Source: Endocalyx cinctus (taxonomy: Eukaryota > Ascomycota > Sordariomycetes > Amphisphaeriales > Apiosporaceae). From it: a DNA stretch of 64,000 nucleotides. The stretch spans positions 1,736,001-1,800,000 of the forward strand of contig BCKC01000002.1 of assembly GCA_001600455.1 (NCBI GenBank), given 5' to 3'. This document shows positions 58,180 to 64,000 of this stretch, in pieces. Numbering within the stretch: position 1 is the stretch's first letter; each line of letters begins with the position of its first letter. Made by a program: the position numbers and the translations under genes. Under the pieces are notes generated by a model. That model was not told the origin of the DNA, made no database searches, and saw nothing but the letters and a program-made list of their open reading frames with translations.

Positions 58180-59401
58180 GATGGTTTAAAATTGTTTTAA
58201 GATTAAAGGTATTGAGTTGTTTCTTTTCTTTCTTGATTTCTTGCTTTGCCCGTCAATTCTTCTTCGGTATATGGCAGTATGGCATGTATGGTGTTTAGAT
58301 GTGTATGTAATAAAGTATGCTGTTAATAACTCTACTGTGTACTGTAGTTGCCAAGGGGCTTAGCTATTCTAGAGCTACAACAAATAACACTATCAGCCCA
58401 ACAGCCTCACGCCCTACCTCCCCCACACGGGCAGAACAGGGTCCCTACATATAATGGTTGATAGGCTGGTTAGGTACAAGCCACCGCTTATCGGATCGTT
58501 AAAAGTACTAAGTAGTTATATCTAGTGGGGTAATGTCCATGCTGTCATCACAAAAAGTTATACAGAGAATTTACTGTGTATACGTTCAATACTTATTTAC
58601 TTCTACTTCTGTGCCGCTATCCGTTTTTATCATGTTATTTTTATAAGAAATAAGGACTTCAGTAGTGACTTTTCACTTGAACAAGAACAAAAAGCCATCC
58701 CACCCTTAAATCTGCATGTACAGGGTTATTTCCATATTGCTCCATGGTTGTTAAATATCATGGAAGCTATTGATTCGTTAGATATTGAAATGAACGTATG
58801 TTAAAAGTTATTTCAGCTACTATGAAATTTCGATAGCAAAAGGTAGCTGTCCAATCCCCATTATCATTGGGTTTCGCAAATCGGTAAATTGGGTTCTCTC
58901 TGTCTTTCTCTCTCTTTTTCTTTTGTCTCTCTCATTGATTTATTCCTAGTTTATCTGTTAAATGCTGATCTGACAGCCTGACCTAGGAAGATCCATTAGA
59001 ATCCATATATGTGTGCTTTTGTGTATGCTTGTGTATATGAGTATTTTTTGTCCGTATAAGCCTAATAGTCTGCCCTTTGCCCGTCTTTTCACGGAGCTCC
59101 ATTAACGTTTTTCTACTTCCTTTTTTTATTTTCTCTATCTCTCTCTTTGCATATTACTCACATCTTAAGATTTATACCCAAAACTCTCCTTGACCCTTAA
59201 AAAGGTTGGAGATCGTGTTCCCTCCCACAGTTAACTTTCTCCTTTTATTCTCTCTTTTCCCCTCCTTGCTATCTTCTAAAAACACTATCCCAGTTGATGC
59301 TAGTTGGGGATCCCACCCCAAAAAATTTGAGGAAAGGAAAAAAAAAAAAAAAAAGAAACCTACTGTCTACACATACATCACAGCTTTCTAACGACGCGAC
59401 A
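58180..59401. other. Divergent promoter region between bet5 and the kinase gene
   Basis: 1.2 kb. The right half is C/T-rich (CTCTCTGTCTTTCTCTCTC near 58898 and 59137-59150), like the leader of many fungal signalling genes. A 16-base A run sits near 59339-59354. No gene seen. Confidence 0.55.
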
Positions 59402-62090
59402 ATGATGCAATCTTCAATTTCTACTCCCCCGACGGAAACAATTCAATCCGAAGAGCGTGAAATATCAAGTACTCATAGTTTACCTTTACCGTTATCATCA
59501 CCCCGCATCGCTGTTGATCACTCGTTTGATACAGCCGGGAGACCAAATCTTGCCAATCATGTGTGAGTGAATAAAACTGACATTAGAGTTATAACTCAAA
59601 AGCTTTGTACCTTTGAGTGAATTCGAATCCTAAGATGTTTGTTTCCATATTTAGTTCATCACCACCGGATGCGCCACATTTCCAGAGCCCCATGAGGCAT
59701 CATAAGAGGACCCCGTCTCAGCATCGCGAAGTTAAGGTGAGAGAAAAAAAAATTATATGAATTTTATGAGAGATTAGAGAAACTCAAGTGGGTTTCAGAA
59801 TATTGGATGCATTGAATAATCATAGGTTACATCTCAAGTACTACTTGCAATTAACAAGTCATCTAGGAAACTCTCAATGCTAGAACCGAATATACCAATG
59901 ATGAGACAGACGGCCGGTCTCAACATACCGTAAATCAGTATACCATTCGACGGGAGATAGGAAGAGGCTCTTACGGTGCCGTCCACCTTGCCACCGACCA
60001 ATTCGGAACGGAATATGTAAGCCTCAAACCTGTTATATCATCTTCAACGCACATGATGTCTCAGAAGAAACCCCACCTTTACTCATAACGCTATAATAGG
60101 CCATCAAAGAATTTTCTAAAAGCCGACTTAGAAAACGTGCGCAATCTAATATACTCCGGCGCCCAGGCCTCGGCCCGCCTCAACTCGGGCCGGGTCGGGG
60201 CCCTTGGAGTGCCCACAAGCGGCAGCTTAGCAACCAAGAAGCCGCCGAGGCCAAGGATGCCCTGTTCCTCATCCGAGAGGAGATCGCCATCATGAAAAAG
60301 CTAAACCACCCTAATCTTGTCTCTCTCATCGAGGTCCTAGACGATCCTGACGAAGATTCCCTGTACATGGTCTTGGAGATGTGCAAGAAGGGTGTTGTTA
60401 TGAAAGTCGGACTCGGTGAGCCGGCGGATCCGTATGATTCGGAACACTGTCGCACTTGGTTTCGTGACTTAATTCTAGGCATCGAATATCGTAAGGTTCC
60501 CCGGCTACGCTCAATTCGGATAACACACTAACCAAACTTATCTTAGTGCATCATCAGGGAATTATACATCGTGATATCAAACCAGATAACCTCCTATTGA
60601 CCGACGATGATATACTCAAGATTGTTGACTTCGGTGTCTCTGAAATGTTCGAGAAGCCAGGCACTATGATGACCAGAAAGTCCGCCGGCTCGCCTGCTTT
60701 CTTACCGCCAGAATTATGTCAGGCCCGTCCCGGCGATGTCCCCGGAAAGGTTGTGGATGTGTGGTCGATGGGCGTGACCCTGTACTGCCTGAAATACGGC
60801 AAGCTACCTTTTGAACATGACAACGTGATAGAAATGTACGCCGCGATTCGAACCGTAGAGGTCATCTTACCGGCAGACGAGGATCCAGACTTCGTAGATC
60901 TCATCACCAGAATCCTAGATAAAAACTACTCGACGAGAATCACCTTACCAGAGATCAGAGTAAGCTATATTTATGTCTTGATCCATCCTCCCCGCTTCTA
61001 GATGCTGATTATAGCAGGTGCATCCTTGGGTAACAAAAGGGGGGAGCGATCCCCTTCTTTCGGAAGAAGAGAACTGCGATGACATGATCGACCCACCAAA
61101 TGAGCTGGAAGTCAATCATGCATTTACGAGAAAGATGGATCATCTTTTCTGTGTAGTAAGTACCTAGCAGAGTTGTGACTTGATTTGGAGGTAAACATAT
61201 AACCTGACAAAATGTTCCTTTAGTTAAAAGCTATTCAAAGGTTCAAGAGTCTTATTTCTAGTAGTAGAAGCACGACACCGCGGTTACTCCCATCTCCCTT
61301 GTTTGAAAAAAAGGAGAGCGTGTCCGAGGCATCGACAGCATGGACAACATCAACAGAATTGGTGGTACCAGAGGTGTCTCAGGCACCTCCACCCATAAAA
61401 ACACAGGAAACGGAGGAACGCCAGATTACATTACCTACCCGTCATAAATCTATTGCTGAAGAGGCAGCGGACATAATTGCACAACGCCAGGCATTCCTCT
61501 CATCTTCGAAGCACCCATCGCGGTATACCGAGCCCGCATTAGAAACTGGCGAAAAGGGGCATGCCCAAGATCTTACGGCGGGACATTCCCCCTTGCTGCT
61601 CGGCATTGGCACCGGCGGGCACGACGGGTTTGCTTCATCAGAGCCTCCTACGCACGCAGTGTCGGATTCACCCACCGGAATCGACTTTGATGTCTACGAT
61701 CGTGCTTTCGAAACAGAGATCAAACGGATCCGCTCCGATAGGAAGAAAGGCCGCGCTCGAACGTACCTCACGCGTCTGGTGGGAGAGAAAGAGGCGGATA
61801 AGTATGCCGACGATGATTGCATGGTCGTCGCCGCTGGAAAGACCATCGCCTCGAATGCGTACACCCGCGGTCAAACTTTCGCTACGAAGAGTATAGATCA
61901 CGTGTACGAAGCAAGAGGGTCTACCCACCAAGAGGGCCAGATAAGGGAGGCGCTTGAAACAAAGCGACAGGAAAGCCAGGAGGGCGTTAAGAAAGCGATC
62001 GGGGTCGCAAAAGAGAAGAGTTCTAGATTTGCGGACCTCGTTCAGTCAATACGAGCATTCCAAGATCAGGAGAAAGAGCCACGAACTTAG
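59402..62090 (+). CDS. CaMKK / SNF1-activating-type serine/threonine kinase
   Basis: Seven exons: 59402-59562, 59655-59736, 59867-60016, 60100-60490, 60547-60959, 61018-61155 and 61224-62090, giving 733 residues. Kinase motifs after splicing: GRGSYG (glycine loop, about 113-118), AIKEF with Lys134, HRDIKPDN (about 269-276), DFG at 289-291 and SPAFLPPE. An Arg/Pro/Gly-rich insert (RRPGLGPPQLGPGRGPW) lies between the catalytic Lys and the C-helix, as in the RP insert of CaMKKs. Family members phosphorylate the activation loop of AMPK/Snf1 or CaM kinases in nutrient and stress signalling (yeast Sak1/Tos3/Elm1, fission yeast Ssp1, Aspergillus CmkC). The C-terminal 290 residues are regulatory and mostly disordered. 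Start: the first of two adjacent ATGs. Confidence 0.93.
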
Positions 62091-64000
62091 AACAATAATG
62101 TAAAGGGGTGGGAAAAAAGTACCGAATCCGGGAGTATTACCATAAGCGTGACTGTGCCAGGCCTGAGTAACACGCGAGAAAAAGAAAAGGTTATTCGCTG
62201 GCTAGTAAGCATGGAGGCATGGACAACCAGGGATTCCTGGATAATGTCCTTGCGAGAAAAGAAGGAATCACAAAGCGGGCGTTTCCGGTTGATGGACAAA
62301 ATAGGCTAGCTAGAGGAAACTGCAAAGCAGTGAATCTAGAATCTGGGATACATTGAAGGTTTTCCCCTTTTCTTTTCAGGTAGCGTAATAATAGTCGACG
62401 TACTCGAGAACAAGTAAGAGGTGGAGATTTGCGTCAATAATACATACACACTGGACTAATGAACATGATATCTATTGATTGATATCTAATTGCCCCTATC
62501 TATTCCCCCCAGCTGATGGCAAATCTAAACCTGTGATAGAATATGTCCCCAATTCGATTTAGCCACGCTGCGTGGAGGTGACATAGGTGAGGAGGGGAGG
62601 CTTGTTCTGGGATCTTGTATATGTCGAATTAAGACACCCCTTCTATCTGAGATCAAGTTTGGTACCCAATGATGCTACTCGAAAGACGTGGTATTTGTTT
62701 TTTCTTACCTCCTTGCGTGAATGGGGGTCGTGCTTACTGCTAATTCACCACTTACGGCGGCGACGAGGTTGATGGAAAGAGATAAAATGTACTATCCAAT
62801 AGCAGATATTACGGTGATGACCTCGTATATTCCGTGAGGCCTCCCGCCTCTTTTTCCTTCTCTCTTTCTCCTCTCGAGATTTTAGCACCCCCATTCAAGA
62901 AAAAAAAAAAAGTCTCCGGATGCAGCAGATGACGTGTTTGTTTATCTTACCAATATCTAATAACCCACCAAATTTAGGGCGGGATATTTTCTTCGATAGA
63001 TGTCATTGTAGTTAAAATGACATGTACCTTTTTTTTTTTATCTTCTCGAGGATATGAAACAGGAATATATGTATTACTAGCGAGGGGTTTACAAAAGGGG
63101 TTTACAAAAGGGGTTTACGGTCAGGTGGCAGATAATTTATTCTGAGATTATGGTTCTTGAACCAGTCTGTCTCCTAGTTGCTTGGTAGTTTGAAGATGAC
63201 GCGACTAGGGGAAATGAATGAGATGTGTTCTTCTCACGTACATGCAAATACACCACTTCCCTGTTACATAAACCCACTCTTTATTGTTGATTAAGTCCCG
63301 AGTGGGCACGCACACAACTACAGCAGTATTTCTAGAGAGAGAAAGAGAGAAAGCTAGCCGAGGACCCTGATTTCCGGAGGACGTAGGTCCCTCCGTACCG
63401 ACATGCCGCCACTCCGGGGAGCATTAGTGACGTAATATATGTTATCCTTCTCGGGATAGTTTTTTATTTTTTTTGTCCTTCTTGTTTACTTGTAAATTTA
63501 TCTCATATTAAACAACTTCCGGGAACGAAGCCACGTCAGTGAACAATGTCAACTCCAGGAATGGCAATGAGACTTCTTGGTTTTACGTAAGAGGAGCCAG
63601 ATGATAAACCACCGTTTTCTTCCGTAAAGGGGAATATCTTTTTTTTAATCGGGCACATCTATTACTGTGTACATGACTTACGGAGACTCGCGTGGGTCGT
63701 CAGCGCCCGCCGGTTCCGTCTCATGACCAAAGAAAGAAGAAGAAGAGAAAAAAAGACTCCACCCCTTTTTCTTTTTTTTTTTTTCACGCATCTAAGAAAA
63801 TTTCTGGTTTGTTGAAAGAGAGAAAAAAACAAAAACAAAAAGGGACAAGAACCGGACCCAAAAACTAATCCGACGGGCCGTGACAAGTTAATTAATTCCC
63901 GGGGAAATAATAGGAGAGGAGAAAGATTTTTTTTTTCTCTTGGGTTCCCAGTCTAAGGGTAATAGGGGGTTTAACGTTGCGTTGAACTGAAAAGACTACT
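62091..64000. other. Intergenic to window end, no gene seen
   Basis: 1.9 kb of AT-rich sequence with several A or T runs of 9-13 bases. Frames at 62587-62772 and 63662-63886 are low-complexity. A three-unit 13-bp repeat lies at 63084-63119. Confidence 0.5.
63084..63119 (+). repeat. 13-bp tandem repeat, three units
   Basis: GGGGTTTACAAAA occurs twice in full and a third time truncated (GGGGTTTACGG). Non-coding context. Confidence 0.9.

Noticed and set aside
1..64000. tRNA genes, CRISPR arrays, integrases or complete transposases
   Set aside because: No cloverleaf with A/B boxes, no spaced repeat arrays and no transposase or reverse-transcriptase motifs were seen by eye. A tRNAscan or repeat-library search could still find weak cases.

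Overview
This window is nuclear DNA from a filamentous ascomycete (Pezizomycotina). The evidence is small introns of about 50-150 bp with GTAAGT-like donors, typical ascomycete gene families (Zn(II)2Cys6 regulator, DUF1996, fungal rhodopsin-domain protein, Crh-type GH16, Cps1/Mug62-type double adenylation protein) and short intergenic gaps with homopolymer tracts. I cannot name the genus. All exon structures below were joined by hand from splice signals and reading-frame continuity.

Layout. 1-3.6 kb: 3' part of a Cps1/Mug62 adenylate-forming protein, cut by the window edge. 5.3-7.0: secreted purple acid phosphatase. 8.3-10.1: RING-H2 protein with acidic tail, set between two repeat blocks. 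11.5-14.3 (minus): mitofusin Fzo1. 15.1-16.1: ESCRT-III Vps2. 16.9-18.5: protein built of three tandem repeats. 20.1-21.8: ten-exon fungal rhodopsin-domain membrane protein. 22.7-23.2: small secreted protein. 24.0-25.5 (minus): Zn2Cys6 transcription factor. 26.7-28.1: DUF1996 secreted protein. 28.7-30.8: MFS sugar transporter. 31.3-33.0 (minus): Gln/Ala-rich protein whose spliced form ends in a membrane anchor. 33.9-37.8 (minus): Crh-like GH16 wall enzyme with five adhesin-like repeats and a Gly-His tail. 39.3-40.8: Dot1 histone methyltransferase. 41.2-42.0 (minus): Atg16. 42.8-44.0 (minus): secreted lactonase-type beta-propeller. 44.0-47.9: gene-poor. 47.9-50.2: forkhead factor with a KEN box. 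51.4-52.2 (minus): Atg101. 54.6-56.4: Pex3. 57.4-58.2 (minus): TRAPP subunit Bet5 with a polyglutamine insert. 59.4-62.1: CaMKK/SNF1-activating-type kinase. 62.1-64.0: no gene seen.

The window mixes conserved housekeeping genes (mitochondrial fusion, endosomal sorting, autophagy, peroxisome biogenesis, ER-Golgi tethering, chromatin, signalling) with secreted or surface genes (phosphatase, small secreted protein, DUF1996, Crh enzyme, lactonase). There is no operon-like or biosynthetic cluster logic, no recognisable transposon, no CRISPR and no confident tRNA. The least ordinary items are the three low-complexity proteins (16.9-18.5, 31.3-33.0 and 33.9-37.8 kb) and the repeat-flanked RING gene.
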